A DNA stretch of 64,000 nt from Mesorhizobium sp. AR07 (GCF_024746815.1 NZ_CP080525.1:310001-374000), one strand, 5' to 3'. Shown: positions 49,777 to 59,478, counted from the stretch's first letter. Translations and numbers: made by a program. Notes: a model not told the origin generated them from the letters alone.

Positions 49777-50415
49777 ATGATGCGAATCGTTCGTCTCGCC
49801 GACCTTGCCGCCGCGGGCGTCCTGGTCGCTTTGATTGCCTTGCCGTTCTCCGGCATCGCCTTGGCGCAAACTGTCCCCGCTCAGCCCGCGCCCACGCAAG
49901 CCGCGCCCGCGGCGTCCGCGCAGGCAGAACCCAAGCTTGAAACCTTCGGCAGATGGTCGACCCTGGTCGACGCGGTCGACACCGGTCAGGATATCCGCAA
50001 GACCTGCGCTGCCTCGACCGCCTTTATCGGCGCCGGCGGCGAGAGCGGTACCCTGACGCTCATCATCTCGAACGGCGATGCACTGCCGCCGAATGCCTAT
50101 CCCTCCCTGACCATCGCCGTCGACAACAAGGATTTGCCGACCGGCAAATCGGTCGCGGCCACCTTTGGCGATGACAAGGGTCACGTTGCCGCAAAACTCC
50201 ATTCCGATGCCGCCATCAACGGCCGGCTCAGCTGGACCGTGGACAATCAGGCCAAGACCAGCCTGGCGCTCTTACGCGTCATGCGCCGGGCAGCGGCACT
50301 GGATGTCACCTTTGGCGACGCGCCGGTTGGAAGCATCTCCATGGACGGCTTCTCCAAGGCCTATCGCAGCCTCGGCGCGTCGTGCGGGTTTCCGACCGCC
50401 GACGTCGCTCCCTGA
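49777..50415 (+). CDS. Uncharacterised exported protein
   Basis: I am not sure of the family. The 212-aa protein has a Sec signal peptide (LADLAAAGVLVALIALPFSG, cleavage after ALA before QT near residue 30), a Pro/Ala-rich linker, then a domain with ETFGRWSTLVDAVD and CAASTAFI, loosely like invasion-associated locus B proteins. Two cysteines could form a disulfide. Two adjacent ATGs (49777, 49780) and a TTG before them follow GGGAG. Expected in the periplasm. Confidence 0.7.
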   Translation: MMRIVRLADLAAAGVLVALIALPFSGIALAQTVPAQPAPTQAAPAASAQAEPKLETFGRWSTLVDAVDTGQDIRKTCAASTAFIGAGGESGTLTLIISNGDALPPNAYPSLTIAVDNKDLPTGKSVAATFGDDKGHVAAKLHSDAAINGRLSWTVDNQAKTSLALLRVMRRAAALDVTFGDAPVGSISMDGFSKAYRSLGASCGFPTADVAP

Positions 50416-50587
50416 CGGCATCGGCACGCTGTCCCGCCGCCTGGCGAGGCTGGCAATCTTGCTTGCGCCCCGCTATCTCTCAGGGGAAGGGCTCTGAGGG
50501 GCGAGGGGCTGTTGCCGATACTTTGCCATCGTTGCAAAAACCTCTAAGCCTTTTGCTTCACCAGATTCGCCAACCAAAGGCTTCTCC

Positions 50588-51067
50588 ATGCGCTGTCCCT
50601 ATTGCCAGTCAGAAGATACGCAGGTGAAGGATTCGCGTCCCGCCGAAGATGGCGCGGCGATCCGCCGGCGGCGTGTCTGCCCCGATTGTGGCGGCCGCTT
50701 CACCACCTTCGAACGCGTGCAGTTGCGCGACCTCGTCGTGGTCAAGAAATCCGGCCGCAAAGTGCCGTTCGACCGCGACAAGCTGCTGCGCTCGGTGGAG
50801 ATCGCGGTTCGCAAGCGCAATGTCGATCCAGAGCGCATCGACCGCGCGGTGACCGGCATCGTGCGCCAGCTCGAAAGCTCCGGCGAGACCGAAGTGGCCT
50901 CCGGCGAGGTCGGCAAGCTGGTCATGGAAGCACTGAAGTCGCTCGATGACGTCGCCTATGTCCGCTTCGCCTCGGTCTACCGCAATTTTCGCGAGGCCAA
51001 GGATTTCCACGAGCTGCTGGGCGAGCTCAAGGGCGACGAAACCAAAGGCGAAGAGGACGCCAGCTGA
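50588..51067 (+). CDS. nrdR: Transcriptional repressor NrdR
   Basis: NrdR binds NrdR boxes and represses ribonucleotide reductase genes in response to ATP/dATP. The 159-aa protein has the zinc ribbon CPYC...CPDC (residues 3-34) and the ATP-cone ([20 protein letters not shown], about 49-138). It is two bases upstream of ribD, the standard alphaproteobacterial order. Its own target genes are not in the window. Confidence 0.96.
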   Translation: MRCPYCQSEDTQVKDSRPAEDGAAIRRRRVCPDCGGRFTTFERVQLRDLVVVKKSGRKVPFDRDKLLRSVEIAVRKRNVDPERIDRAVTGIVRQLESSGETEVASGEVGKLVMEALKSLDDVAYVRFASVYRNFREAKDFHELLGELKGDETKGEEDAS

Positions 51068-51069
51068 GC

Positions 51070-52188
51070 ATGACTGCAGGCGACAGACAGGCCGCCCTTG
51101 ATCGCCGTTTCATGGCGGCCGCACTCAGGCTGTCGCGCAAGCATGCCGGGCGAACCGCGACCAACCCTTCCGTGGGCACGCTGATCGTGCGCGATGACGG
51201 CGCCGGGCCGATGATCGTCGGCACCGGGGTCACCGCTGTCGGCGGCCGGCCGCATGCCGAGACCGAGGCGCTGGCCGAGGCCGGCGAACTGGCGCGCGGC
51301 GCCACCGCCTATGTCACGCTGGAACCTTGCGCCCACCATGGCCGCACGCCGCCTTGCGCCAATGCGCTGGTCAATGCCGGTGTCGCGCGCGTCGTCGGCG
51401 CCGCCAGCGATCCCGATCCGCGCGTGTCCGGCAAGGGCTACGCGATCCTGCGCGCCGCCGGTGTCGAAGTGGTCGAAAAGGTGTTGGCGGCGGAAGCCGC
51501 CGAGCAGATGGCCGGCTATCTGATTCGATCGTTGAGAAAACGCCCCGAAGTGATTCTCAAGCTTGCGCTTTCCAGCGATGGCAAGATCGGCAGGGAAGGT
51601 GGGGGACAGGTGTCGATCACCGGCGATGTCGCCCGTCGCGAGGTGTATCTGATGCGGGCCGAGGCCGACGGCATACTGGTCGGCATCGGCACGGCACTTG
51701 AAGATGATCCTGCTCTGACGGTGCGCTTGCCGGGGCTGGAGAACCGCTCGCCGGCGCGCATCGTGCTCGACCGCCAGATCAGGTTGCCGGAGGCCTCGAA
51801 GCTGGTTTCGGGCGTGGACCGGGTGCCGCTCTATGTCGCCGCGTGCCTGGAGGCCGATCCACAGCGACGGACCATGCTGGAACGCGCCGGCGTGCGCTTC
51901 ATCGGCACCGAAACGCATGAGGGCGGCGTCGCGCTGCCGGAACTGCTCGAGGATCTCGCCGCGCTCGGCATGGCCAGTGTTCTGGTCGAGGGCGGCGCCA
52001 AGGTGGCGAGCGCTTTCCTGGCCGACGGGTTGGTCGACCGCATCGTGCTGTTCCAGGGGCTGGAAGCGATCGGTCGTGACGGCATTGCATCGCCCATCGA
52101 TGCCGACCATATCCCGGCAGGATTTCGCAAGCTTCGCGACATGCGTTTTGGCGAAGACAGCTACGCCGAATGGATCAGAGACATTTAG
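51070..52188 (+). CDS. ribD: Bifunctional riboflavin biosynthesis deaminase/reductase RibD
   Basis: RibD deaminates and then reduces the pyrimidine intermediate of riboflavin synthesis. The 372-aa protein has the zinc deaminase domain with GRPHAETEAL and EPCAHHGRTPPCANAL (residues about 60-100) and the C-terminal reductase domain (VILKLALSSDGKIG, about 158, and SVLVEGGAKVASAFL, about 300). It starts two bases after nrdR, so they are surely co-transcribed. A palindromic repeat follows its stop codon. Confidence 0.95.
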   Translation: MTAGDRQAALDRRFMAAALRLSRKHAGRTATNPSVGTLIVRDDGAGPMIVGTGVTAVGGRPHAETEALAEAGELARGATAYVTLEPCAHHGRTPPCANALVNAGVARVVGAASDPDPRVSGKGYAILRAAGVEVVEKVLAAEAAEQMAGYLIRSLRKRPEVILKLALSSDGKIGREGGGQVSITGDVARREVYLMRAEADGILVGIGTALEDDPALTVRLPGLENRSPARIVLDRQIRLPEASKLVSGVDRVPLYVAACLEADPQRRTMLERAGVRFIGTETHEGGVALPELLEDLAALGMASVLVEGGAKVASAFLADGLVDRIVLFQGLEAIGRDGIASPIDADHIPAGFRKLRDMRFGEDSYAEWIRDI

Positions 52189-52190
52189 AC

Positions 52191-52232
52191 CATGATCCCG
52201 AAAAGTGGGAACCGATTTTCGGACAAGATCAT
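52191..52232. repeat. CATGATC...GATCATG palindromic repeat inside the rib cluster
   Basis: CATGATCCCGAAAAGTGGGA through TTTTCGGACAAGATCAT is the same family as the pair at 1613-1741. It occupies most of the ribD-ribE gap. Confidence 0.8.
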
Positions 52233-52256
52233 AGACAAACCTAGGGATCAACACCG

Positions 52257-52874
52257 ATGTTTACCGGAATTGTCACCGATGTTGGCACTGTCGCGGCCGT
52301 CAAGCCGCTGCGGGAAGGGGTGGGGCTGCGCATCGACACGGTCTATGACCCCGAAACCATCGCCATCGGCGCGTCGATCTCCTGCGGCGGCGTCTGCCTG
52401 ACGGTCACCGCCTTGCCACAACGTGGCTCGAACGCGCGCTGGTTCGAGGTCGAGGCCTGGGAAGAGGCGCTCAGGCTGACGACGGCGATGGGCTGGAAAT
52501 CGGGCACCCGGATCAATCTGGAGCGGGCGCTGAAGATCGGCGACGAACTCGGCGGTCACATCGTTTCGGGCCATGTCGACGGCATGGCAGATATCGTCGA
52601 GCGCAAGGATGAGGGCGATGCGGTGCGTTTTACCCTCGAAGCACCGCGCGATCTGGCGAGGTTCATTGCACCGAAGGGCTCGGTCGCGCTCGACGGCACT
52701 TCGCTCACTGTCAACAAGGTTGAGGGCACGCGCTTCGACGTGCTTTTGATCCACCACTCGTTGACCGTGACCACCTGGGGCGAGCGCCAGGTCGGCGACC
52801 GCGTCAATCTCGAGATCGACACGATGGCCCGCTACGCGGCGCGGCTACTGGAGGCCGCGAAAGAGGGGCTTTGA
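52257..52874 (+). CDS. ribE: Riboflavin synthase alpha subunit
   Basis: RibE dismutates two 6,7-dimethyl-8-ribityllumazine molecules to riboflavin as a trimer. The 205-aa protein has two lumazine-binding repeats: MFTGIVTDVGTV with ISCGGVCLTV, and GHIVSGHVDGMADI with DGTSLTVN. AGGGA stands nine bases before the start. It sits between ribD and the toxin-antitoxin pair. I see no FMN riboswitch upstream. Some annotators call this gene ribC. Confidence 0.95.
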   Translation: MFTGIVTDVGTVAAVKPLREGVGLRIDTVYDPETIAIGASISCGGVCLTVTALPQRGSNARWFEVEAWEEALRLTTAMGWKSGTRINLERALKIGDELGGHIVSGHVDGMADIVERKDEGDAVRFTLEAPRDLARFIAPKGSVALDGTSLTVNKVEGTRFDVLLIHHSLTVTTWGERQVGDRVNLEIDTMARYAARLLEAAKEGL

Positions 52875-52909
52875 GGTCTCCTGTCGCCAATCCCTTCTCA
52901 ACGACGATC

Positions 52910-52938
52910 TTGAAATTCCCGGCCATTGGCCGTACATT
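52910..52938 (+). promoter_or_regulatory. Promoter with dyad for the DUF1778/GNAT pair
   Basis: TTGAAA (52910-52915), a 17-base spacer and TACATT (52933-52938) form a good promoter. The spacer contains the dyad CGGCCA-T-TGGCCG (52920-52932). An operator in the spacer fits autorepression by the antitoxin. Confidence 0.55.
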
Positions 52939-52953
52939 GTTGTCAGGAGAACG

Positions 52954-53259
52954 ATGATGGCCCCACCTGCCTTGAATACGTCTCGCGGCCGTGTCCGTGG
53001 CGAGCGTCTGGAAACACGGGTCACGGCTGATCAGAAGACTCTTATCGAACAGGCCGCCGCACTTCAGGGCCGGACGGTGACGGATTTCGTGCTGACCAGT
53101 GTGCAGGAAGCTGCTCGACGGGCCATCGAGGAACACCAGCGCCTCGATCTGTCTGTCCGCGACAGTCAGGCCTTCGTCGATGCTCTGATCAATCCCCGGC
53201 CCGTCAATGACCGCCTGCGCGATACTGTGAGCCGGTATCGCCGGGCCACCGGCGCCTGA
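52954..53259 (+). CDS. DUF1778 (TacA-like) antitoxin
   Basis: The 101-aa protein is the antitoxin-type partner of a GNAT toxin. The N-terminal ribbon-helix-helix is RLETRVTADQKTLIEQAAALQGRT with TVTDFVLTSVQEAARRAI, and the C-terminal tail (DSQAFVDALINPRPVNDRLRDT) is the part that neutralises the toxin in characterised TacA proteins. AGGAGA lies just before two tandem ATGs (52954, 52957). The GNAT gene begins four bases after its stop. Confidence 0.88.
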   Translation: MMAPPALNTSRGRVRGERLETRVTADQKTLIEQAAALQGRTVTDFVLTSVQEAARRAIEEHQRLDLSVRDSQAFVDALINPRPVNDRLRDTVSRYRRATGA

Positions 53260-53263
53260 CAGG

Positions 53264-53776
53264 GTGGGTGGGTCGATTGCGGAAGTCTCGCGGGTTGAGG
53301 TGCTTGGCCCGCAGCATGACAGGACATCGTTTGAGAGTGTTGTCGAGCCGCTCGATCGCTACTTCAGAATGCAGGCTGGACAAGATGCCCGCAAGAACAT
53401 GGCGGCTCCCTTCGTTCTGGTTCTACAGGACGGAGCCATTGCCGGCTACTACACCCTGTCATCGACTGCCGTGAATGTCGGCGAATGGCCGGCTCAGACC
53501 ATCCGCAAACTGCCGCGCTATCCGCTCATTCCCGCAACGTTGCTCGGACGCCTGGCCGTCGATCGCCGCCAGCAGGGCAAGGGCTACGGCCGCTATCTCC
53601 TGGCCGATGCCTTGTTCCGCTCGCTCGGCAGCGAGATCGCCTCCTTCGCCGTCATCGTCGATGCCAAGGACGAGAATGCCCGCCGCTTCTATGAGAGGGA
53701 AAGTTTCTTGCCGTTCCCGGACCAGCCGATGAAGCTGTTCCTGCCGATGGCCGATGTTGCCGAGCTCTTCAGATGA
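53264..53776 (+). CDS. GNAT family acetyltransferase, TacT-like toxin
   Basis: The 170-aa protein resembles TacT/AtaT-type toxins, which acetylate the amino acid of charged tRNAs and stop translation. It has RYFRMQAGQDARKNMAAPFVL near the N-terminus, the acetyl-CoA loop RRQQGKGYGRYLL and a C-terminal VDAKDENARRFYERESF. The GTG start at 53264 follows the antitoxin by four bases. It lies inside the riboflavin cluster, between ribE and ribH, with no functional link to it. Confidence 0.87.
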   Translation: MGGSIAEVSRVEVLGPQHDRTSFESVVEPLDRYFRMQAGQDARKNMAAPFVLVLQDGAIAGYYTLSSTAVNVGEWPAQTIRKLPRYPLIPATLLGRLAVDRRQQGKGYGRYLLADALFRSLGSEIASFAVIVDAKDENARRFYERESFLPFPDQPMKLFLPMADVAELFR

Positions 53777-53852
53777 CAAAAAAGAGCATCTTCGCTTGCG
53801 ATCAAACGGGCTTCGGCCTAAGTCACCCGCTCCGCCGGAGACGTGACGCAAA

Positions 53853-54308
53853 ATGCCCAGGAACAAGAAACTCAAGCTGCTGATCATTGAAGCCCGCTTC
53901 TATGACGATCTGGCGGATGCGCTGCTCGACGGTGCCAAGGCCGCGCTCGATGAAGCCGGGGCCAAATACGACGTCGTCACCGTGCCTGGCGCGCTGGAAA
54001 TTCCGGCTGTGATCTCCTTTACGCTCGATGCCGCCGAAGGCGAGGGGACCGACTATGATGGCTATGTCGCGCTTGGCACCGTGATCCGCGGCGAGACGCA
54101 CCACTTTGACATCGTCGCCAACGAATCCGCGCGCGCGCTGATGGACCTTTCGGTGCAGGAATCGATCTGCATCGGCAACGGCATCCTGACCACCGAGAAT
54201 GACGAGCAGGCTTGGACGCGCGCCCGGCGCACCGAAGGCGACAAGGGTGGCTTTGCAGCGCGTGCCGCCCTCACCATGATCACTGTCAAGAAACGGCTCG
54301 GAGCCTGA
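53853..54308 (+). CDS. ribH: 6,7-dimethyl-8-ribityllumazine synthase
   Basis: RibH makes the lumazine substrate of riboflavin synthase from the RibA/RibB and RibD products and often assembles into icosahedra or pentamers. The 151-aa protein shows [31 protein letters not shown] (with the catalytic His) and the C-terminal [13 protein letters not shown]. Start is ATG 53853. The nusB gene follows after five bases. Confidence 0.95.
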   Translation: MPRNKKLKLLIIEARFYDDLADALLDGAKAALDEAGAKYDVVTVPGALEIPAVISFTLDAAEGEGTDYDGYVALGTVIRGETHHFDIVANESARALMDLSVQESICIGNGILTTENDEQAWTRARRTEGDKGGFAARAALTMITVKKRLGA

Positions 54309-54313
54309 CTGGC

Positions 54314-54814
54314 GTGACGCAATCCGGAGACAAGGACCGCCCACCGGTACGCCAGGCCAACAAGCGCGGCGCTGCCCGTTTGGCCGCCGTGCAGGCGCTC
54401 TACCAGATGGACGTCGCCGGCAGCGGCGTCTTCGAGATCACCGCCGAATACGAGGCCTTTCGTCTTGGCAAGGAAGTCGACGGCGCGCTGTATCGCGAGG
54501 CCGACGCGCAATGGTTTCGCGCCATTCTCGCTGGGGTCGTCGAAAACCAGAAAACCGTCGATCCGATCATCCGCCAGGCGCTGACCGAGGACTGGCCGCT
54601 GTCGAGGCTCGATTCGACGCTGCGCGCCATCCTGCGTGCCGGCGTCTATGAACTGATGAAGCGCGACGATGTCCCTGTCGCCGTCATCGTTTCCGAATAT
54701 GTCGACATCGCCAAGGCCTTCTACGAGGAAGACGAGCCGAAGCTGGTCAACGCCGTGCTCGACCGTGTGTCACGCCGGGTGCGTGGCGAGGGGCGCGGCA
54801 AGGACGCATCATGA
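54314..54814 (+). CDS. nusB: Transcription antitermination factor NusB
   Basis: NusB binds NusE and boxA RNA in rRNA antitermination complexes. The 166-aa all-helical protein has [19 protein letters not shown] at its start, LPLSRLD-like [21 protein letters not shown] (about residues 95-115) and [21 protein letters not shown] near the end. The GTG start at 54314 follows ribH by five bases. Its stop overlaps the next gene as ATGA. Confidence 0.93.
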   Translation: MTQSGDKDRPPVRQANKRGAARLAAVQALYQMDVAGSGVFEITAEYEAFRLGKEVDGALYREADAQWFRAILAGVVENQKTVDPIIRQALTEDWPLSRLDSTLRAILRAGVYELMKRDDVPVAVIVSEYVDIAKAFYEEDEPKLVNAVLDRVSRRVRGEGRGKDAS

Positions 54815-56028
54815 CAGCAATCGCCGTCGAGGCGGGCAGGGAGGCGCGTCGCACCGCCCTGATCCTCGCCGCTTCGCAGGCGATCATCGGCTCGGCGGCA
54901 CCCATCGCCATCTCCATGGGTGCGCTGGCCGGCCAATATCTGCTTGGGCCCGACAAGTCGCTGGCGACGGCACCGGTCACCGGCTTCAACATCGGCGTGG
55001 CGCTCGGCGCGCTGCCGGCAGCGGCCATCATCCGTCACATGGGCCAGCGCGGCGGCTTCATGACCGGCACGATCGTCACCGCGCTTGGCGGCCTGGTCGC
55101 CACATCAGCGCTTTTCCACGGCAGCTTCTGGCTGTTTGCTTTCGGCTTGGCTGTCATCGGCGTCGGCGGCGCCTTCGTCCAGCAGTTCCGTTTTGCCGCC
55201 GCCGACAATGCGCCGCCGCAGTTCAAGGCGCGCGCCATCTCCTTCGTGCTGGCCGGTGGCATCGTCACCGCCATTCTCGGGCCGCAGATCGTCATCTTCA
55301 CCCGCGAATCGTTCGCGCCGGTGATGTTTGCCGGTTCGTTCGCCGCGATCTTGCCGCTGGCCGCGGTCGGCGCCGTCATCCTGTCGTTCCTGCGCCTGCC
55401 GGCGAAGGCAACCGGCAAGGCGGAAATCGCCGACAGCGACGCCAGGCCATTGGCCGAAATCGTTACCCGCCCGCGCTTCGTCGCGGCGCTGTTCTGCGCG
55501 GTCGGCAGCTACGCGCTGATGAGCTTCGTCATGACTGGCGCCCCGCTGGCCATGGTCGGTTGTGGACTGTCGGAGAACGACGCGACGCTCGGCATCTCCT
55601 GGCACGTCATGGCGATGTTCGCGCCGAGCTTCTTCACCGGCTCGCTGATCCATCGCTTCGGCGCCGAGCGCATCGTCGCCACCGGCCTGATCCTGCTGAT
55701 GGGTTGCGCCATTGTCGCGCTGTCAGGTTTGGCGCTGTGGCAGTTCTGGACGGCACTGATCCTGCTTGGCCTTGGCTGGAATTTCGGCTTCATCGGCGCC
55801 ACCGCGATGGTGGCGGCCAGTTACCGGCCGTCGGAAAAGGGCAAGGTGCAGGGCTTCCATGACTTCGTCCTGTTCGGCTCCGTCGCCTGCGCGTCGCTGA
55901 TGTCGGGCATGGTCTACAACGCCTGGGGCTGGGAGATGCTGAACTGGATGATCTTCCCGGTCACCGTTCTGTGCTTCGTCGCGCTTGGCGCACTCAAGCT
56001 GACGGGCCTGCGCAAAGCCCATGCCTGA
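54811..56028 (+). CDS. MFS transporter, coupled to nusB
   Basis: The 405-aa protein has 12 hydrophobic segments and motif-A-like features ([16 protein letters not shown]). It resembles the YbfB/YjiJ-type or inner-membrane MFS proteins of unknown substrate found after nusB in other rhizobia. The ATG overlaps the nusB stop (ATGA), so translation is coupled. It probably ends the nrdR-rib-nusB transcription unit. Confidence 0.83.
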   Translation: MTAIAVEAGREARRTALILAASQAIIGSAAPIAISMGALAGQYLLGPDKSLATAPVTGFNIGVALGALPAAAIIRHMGQRGGFMTGTIVTALGGLVATSALFHGSFWLFAFGLAVIGVGGAFVQQFRFAAADNAPPQFKARAISFVLAGGIVTAILGPQIVIFTRESFAPVMFAGSFAAILPLAAVGAVILSFLRLPAKATGKAEIADSDARPLAEIVTRPRFVAALFCAVGSYALMSFVMTGAPLAMVGCGLSENDATLGISWHVMAMFAPSFFTGSLIHRFGAERIVATGLILLMGCAIVALSGLALWQFWTALILLGLGWNFGFIGATAMVAASYRPSEKGKVQGFHDFVLFGSVACASLMSGMVYNAWGWEMLNWMIFPVTVLCFVALGALKLTGLRKAHA

Positions 56029-56206
56029 CGCCGGTCGGCGCTTGCCTGGCGCGGCGCTGTCAGCATGGTGTCGGCCCAACCTGCCTCGCCTGAACAAAAT
56101 TATTGCGTCTGTGCCCATTGTTATGAAACCGTGTACCCCGACTGGCCGCTGAAGCCATGCTCATATGCGGCCGCCGCATTCCGGTTCACAGCAAGGGGTT
56201 TTCACC

Positions 56207-57118
56207 ATGTTTTCAGTCAAGGTTCTGGCCAGCGCGGCATTGGCGCTCGGCATCACGGCGGCCTCCGCCAGCGCCCAGGTGGTTGTCTCCTCGAAGATCG
56301 ACACCGAGGGCGGCGTGCTGGGCAACATCATCCAGCTCGTTCTCAACGCCAACAACATCAAGACCACCGACCGCATCCAGCTCGGCGGCACGCCGGTGGT
56401 GCGCAAGGCGATCACCGCTGGCGAGATTGACATCTATCCCGAATACACCGGCAACGCCGCCTTCTTCTTCGAGAAGGCCGACGACCCGGTCTGGAAGGAT
56501 GCCGCCAAGGCCTATGAGGCGGCCAAGAAGCTCGACTACGACGCCAACAAGATCGTCTGGCTGTCACCGTCACCGGCCAACAACACCTGGGCGATCGCGC
56601 TGCGCAAGGAGGTTGCCGAGACCAACAAGCTCGCCACGCTCACCGACTTCGGCAAATATGTTGCGGGCGGTGGCCCGGTGGTGCTGGCGGCCTCCGCCGA
56701 GTTTGTCAATTCGGCGGCCGCACTTCCGGCATTCCAGACCACCTATGGCTTCAAGCTGAAGCCGGACCAGCTGATCACGCTCTCCGGCGGTGACACGGCG
56801 GCAACCATCGCCGCGGCCGCCAACCAGACCAGTGGGGCGAATGCCGCCATGGTCTACGGCACCGATGGCGGCATCGCGCCGTCCGGTCTGGTCGTGCTCG
56901 ACGACGACAAGGGCGTGCAGCCGGTCTACCAGCCGGCGCCGATCATCCGTGAATCCGTGCTCAAGCAACATCCCGAGATCGAGACGCTGCTGAAGCCGGT
57001 CTTCGCCAAGCTCGACCTCGTCACCCTGCAGGAGCTGAACGGTCGCGTGCAGGTCGGCGGCGAGCCGGTCAAGGGCGTCGCCGAGGACTTTTTGAAGAAG
57101 AATGGGTTCTTGAAGTAG
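56207..57118 (+). CDS. osmF: Osmoprotectant ABC transporter, substrate-binding protein (OsmF/YehZ-like)
   Basis: The 303-aa periplasmic protein has a signal peptide (MFSVKVLASAALALGITAAS, cleavage after ASA) and an OpuAC-type binding domain: SSKIDTEGGVLGNIIQLVL, EIDIYPEYTGNAAFFF and QPAPIIRESVLKQHPEIETLL. AAGGGG precedes the ATG. Length and gene order match E. coli osmF-yehYXW, which imports glycine betaine-type compounds with low affinity. It is separated from the permease genes by an inverted repeat block. Confidence 0.88.
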   Translation: MFSVKVLASAALALGITAASASAQVVVSSKIDTEGGVLGNIIQLVLNANNIKTTDRIQLGGTPVVRKAITAGEIDIYPEYTGNAAFFFEKADDPVWKDAAKAYEAAKKLDYDANKIVWLSPSPANNTWAIALRKEVAETNKLATLTDFGKYVAGGGPVVLAASAEFVNSAAALPAFQTTYGFKLKPDQLITLSGGDTAATIAAAANQTSGANAAMVYGTDGGIAPSGLVVLDDDKGVQPVYQPAPIIRESVLKQHPEIETLLKPVFAKLDLVTLQELNGRVQVGGEPVKGVAEDFLKKNGFLK

Positions 57119-57150
57119 CAAGCGTTAGACTGAGACGCCGGTGCGAAGCG

Positions 57151-57305
57151 CGCCCCTCTGGCCTGCCGGCCATCTCCCCCTCATGGGGGGAGATCGGCAG
57201 CGGCGGCGCCGGCACTCACCTTGCACCGCTGAAAATTGGCGAAGGCCGTCGGGACATCTGATCTCCCCCCTTGAGGGGGAGATGGCCGGCAGGCCAGAGG
57301 GGGGC
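57151..57305. repeat. Inverted pair of CTCTGGCCTGCCGGCCATCTCC-type repeats
   Basis: The left arm 57151-57195 and right arm 57260-57305 are near-perfect inverted copies of the family also seen at 22488-22652. They lie between the binding-protein gene and the first permease gene and may attenuate or stabilise the operon mRNA. Confidence 0.75.
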
Positions 57306-57367
57306 GCCTCGCGCAGAGGTTACATCAGCGCAGCCGCATCTCTCCCAAGGTCCACCTCCTCGCACAG

Positions 57368-58543
57368 ATGTGCATCATCATGATCATCCGGTTCGACAAA
57401 CTCGGTGTGGTCATCGCCGTGATCGCAGCCTATGCGGCCTTTGCCGCGCCCTTTGCCACATTCCGCGCGAACCGCATCGTTCCCGGCCAGGCGCGCTCGA
57501 TTCTCGAGGCGCTGCCGGCAACGACCGGGACGCTGCTGCTCGTCGTCGTGGTCGCTGCGGCACTCATCGCGCTGTTCAAGACGCCGCTTGTCCTGCGCCT
57601 TGCCGCCAGCGTGGTGGCGCTTGCCGCGCTGGCGCTGTTGATCGGCGTCGCCGGCACGTTTCTGACGCCGGCCGGCAACACCTTTGCGAGGGTTTCGCCA
57701 GCCTCCGGTTTCTGGATACTCATCTTTGCCTTCACGCTTCTGCTGGCCGATGTACTGACGCGGCTGAACCTGTCGCCACTGGCGCGGGTTGGTGTGCTTG
57801 TCGTCGCGGCTTTGGCGATCGGCCTGCTGTTGATGTCGGGAAGCTGGGACAATCTGTCGATCCTGAAGGAATATTTCAACCGCGCCGACAGTTTCTGGGC
57901 GGAGGGATCAAAGCATGTGACGCTGGCGCTCGGTTCGCTGCTTGCTGCCGTGATCGTCGGCCTGCCGCTTGGCATCCTTTGCCATCGCGTCGAAAGGCTA
58001 CGCGCCGGCGTGCTCAACGTCCTCAACATCATCCAGACCATTCCCTCGATCGCGCTGTTCGGCCTGCTGATCGCGCCGCTCGGCTGGGTCGCCACACATG
58101 TGCCGGGAGCCGCCGCGCTTGGCATTCGCGGCATCGGCACGGCGCCGGCTTTCGTCGCTCTGTTCCTCTATTCGCTGCTGCCGGTGGTGGCCAACACCGT
58201 GGTCGGGCTCGCCGGCGTGCCGCGCGCCGCCAACGACGCGGCGCGCGGCATGGGCATGACCGACAGGCAGCGCCTGTTCGGCGTCGAGTTTCCGCTGGCC
58301 TTCCCGGTGATCCTCACCGGCATCCGCATCGTTTTGGTGCAGAATATCGGCTTGGCCACCATTGCCGCACTCATCGGCGGCGGCGGTTTCGGCGTGTTCG
58401 TCTTCCAGGGCGTTGGCCAGACGGCGATGGATCTGGTGCTGCTCGGCGCCGTGCCGACCGTCGCGCTCGCCTTTGCCGCCGCCATCATTCTCGATGCGGC
58501 GATCGAAATGACCGCCACCAAGCGCAGGGTTGAAACGGCATGA
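57368..58543 (+). CDS. yehY: Osmoprotectant ABC transporter permease (YehY-like)
   Basis: The 391-aa inner-membrane permease has an N-terminal block of about six hydrophobic segments (residues 10-170), followed by a BPD_transp_1 domain with ILNVLNIIQTIPSIALFGLL and the EAA-like loop GVPRAANDAARGMGMTDRQR. The large N-terminal part matches YehY, about 385 aa in E. coli. Start is ATG 57368 or ATG 57380. Neither has a clear ribosome-binding site. Its stop overlaps the ATPase start as ATGA. Confidence 0.87.
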   Translation: MCIIMIIRFDKLGVVIAVIAAYAAFAAPFATFRANRIVPGQARSILEALPATTGTLLLVVVVAAALIALFKTPLVLRLAASVVALAALALLIGVAGTFLTPAGNTFARVSPASGFWILIFAFTLLLADVLTRLNLSPLARVGVLVVAALAIGLLLMSGSWDNLSILKEYFNRADSFWAEGSKHVTLALGSLLAAVIVGLPLGILCHRVERLRAGVLNVLNIIQTIPSIALFGLLIAPLGWVATHVPGAAALGIRGIGTAPAFVALFLYSLLPVVANTVVGLAGVPRAANDAARGMGMTDRQRLFGVEFPLAFPVILTGIRIVLVQNIGLATIAALIGGGGFGVFVFQGVGQTAMDLVLLGAVPTVALAFAAAIILDAAIEMTATKRRVETA

Positions 58544-59478
58544 TCGAGATCGAAGGCATTACCAAGCGCTATGACGCGACAACGGTGGTCGATGACGTCT
58601 CGATGGTCATCGAGCCGCGCACGGTTTGCGTCATTGTCGGCACATCGGGTTCCGGCAAGACGACGCTGCTGCGCATGATCAACCGGCTGGTCGAGCCGAC
58701 CGCTGGCATCATCAAGCTCGACGGCGCCGACAATCGCTCTGTCCCCGGCTACGAACTGCGCCGCAGCATCGGCTATGCCATCCAGGGCCACGGCCTGTTT
58801 CCGCATCGCACGGTGGCGCAGAACATCGCCACCGTGCCGGTGCTGCTTGGCTGGGACAAGGCCCGCATCAAGGCGCGTGTCGACGAGTTGATGACGCTCT
58901 ACCAGCTTGATCCCGAAGCCTTCGGCCCGCGCTATCCGCACGAATTGTCAGGCGGCCAGCAGCAGCGCGTCGGCGTCGCCCGCGCGCTCGCTGCCGAGCC
59001 CAACGTGCTGTTGATGGACGAACCGTTCGGCGCGCTCGACCCGATCATCCGCACCAAGGCGCAGGAGGATCTGCTGGCGATCCAGAAGCGCTTCGGCACC
59101 ACCATCATCCTCGTTACCCACGACATGGAAGAAGCCGTGCACATGGGCGACAAGATCGCCGTCATGGATGCCGGCAAGCTTGTGCAATACGCCAGGCCTG
59201 CCGAGATCCTGGCGAAGCCGGCCAGCGCCTTCGTCGAGACCCTGGTCGGCGCCAGCGAAAGGCCGTTCCGGTTGCTGTCGCTCGGCCGGGTGCGTGATGC
59301 GGTTGAGAAAGGCGCCGCCGAAGGCGAGGCGATATCAGGCGATGCCAGCCAGCGCGATGCGCTGGCCGAGTTGCTGTGGTCGGGCCGGCCCGCATTGCCG
59401 GTAAAGGCCGCCGACGGCAAGTCGATCGGTCGCGTCACGGTCGACGGTTTGGTCAAACGTGCGGCGAGGCCGGCATGA
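58540..59478 (+). CDS. yehX: Osmoprotectant ABC transporter ATP-binding protein (YehX-like)
   Basis: The 312-aa ATPase has Walker A GTSGSGKTT (about residue 35), signature LSGGQQQRVG, Walker B LLMDEPFGALD and the switch His in LVTHDMEEAV. A C-terminal extension of about 80 residues replaces a CBS pair and contains a partial regulatory region (ALPVKAADGKSIGRVTVDG). ATGA overlaps at both ends show tight coupling with both permeases. Confidence 0.92.
   Translation: MIEIEGITKRYDATTVVDDVSMVIEPRTVCVIVGTSGSGKTTLLRMINRLVEPTAGIIKLDGADNRSVPGYELRRSIGYAIQGHGLFPHRTVAQNIATVPVLLGWDKARIKARVDELMTLYQLDPEAFGPRYPHELSGGQQQRVGVARALAAEPNVLLMDEPFGALDPIIRTKAQEDLLAIQKRFGTTIILVTHDMEEAVHMGDKIAVMDAGKLVQYARPAEILAKPASAFVETLVGASERPFRLLSLGRVRDAVEKGAAEGEAISGDASQRDALAELLWSGRPALPVKAADGKSIGRVTVDGLVKRAARPA

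Noticed and set aside
52189..52256. FMN riboswitch upstream of ribE
   Set aside because: The gap is only 68 bases and is mostly a dispersed palindrome. I also see no FMN element before ribH or ribD.
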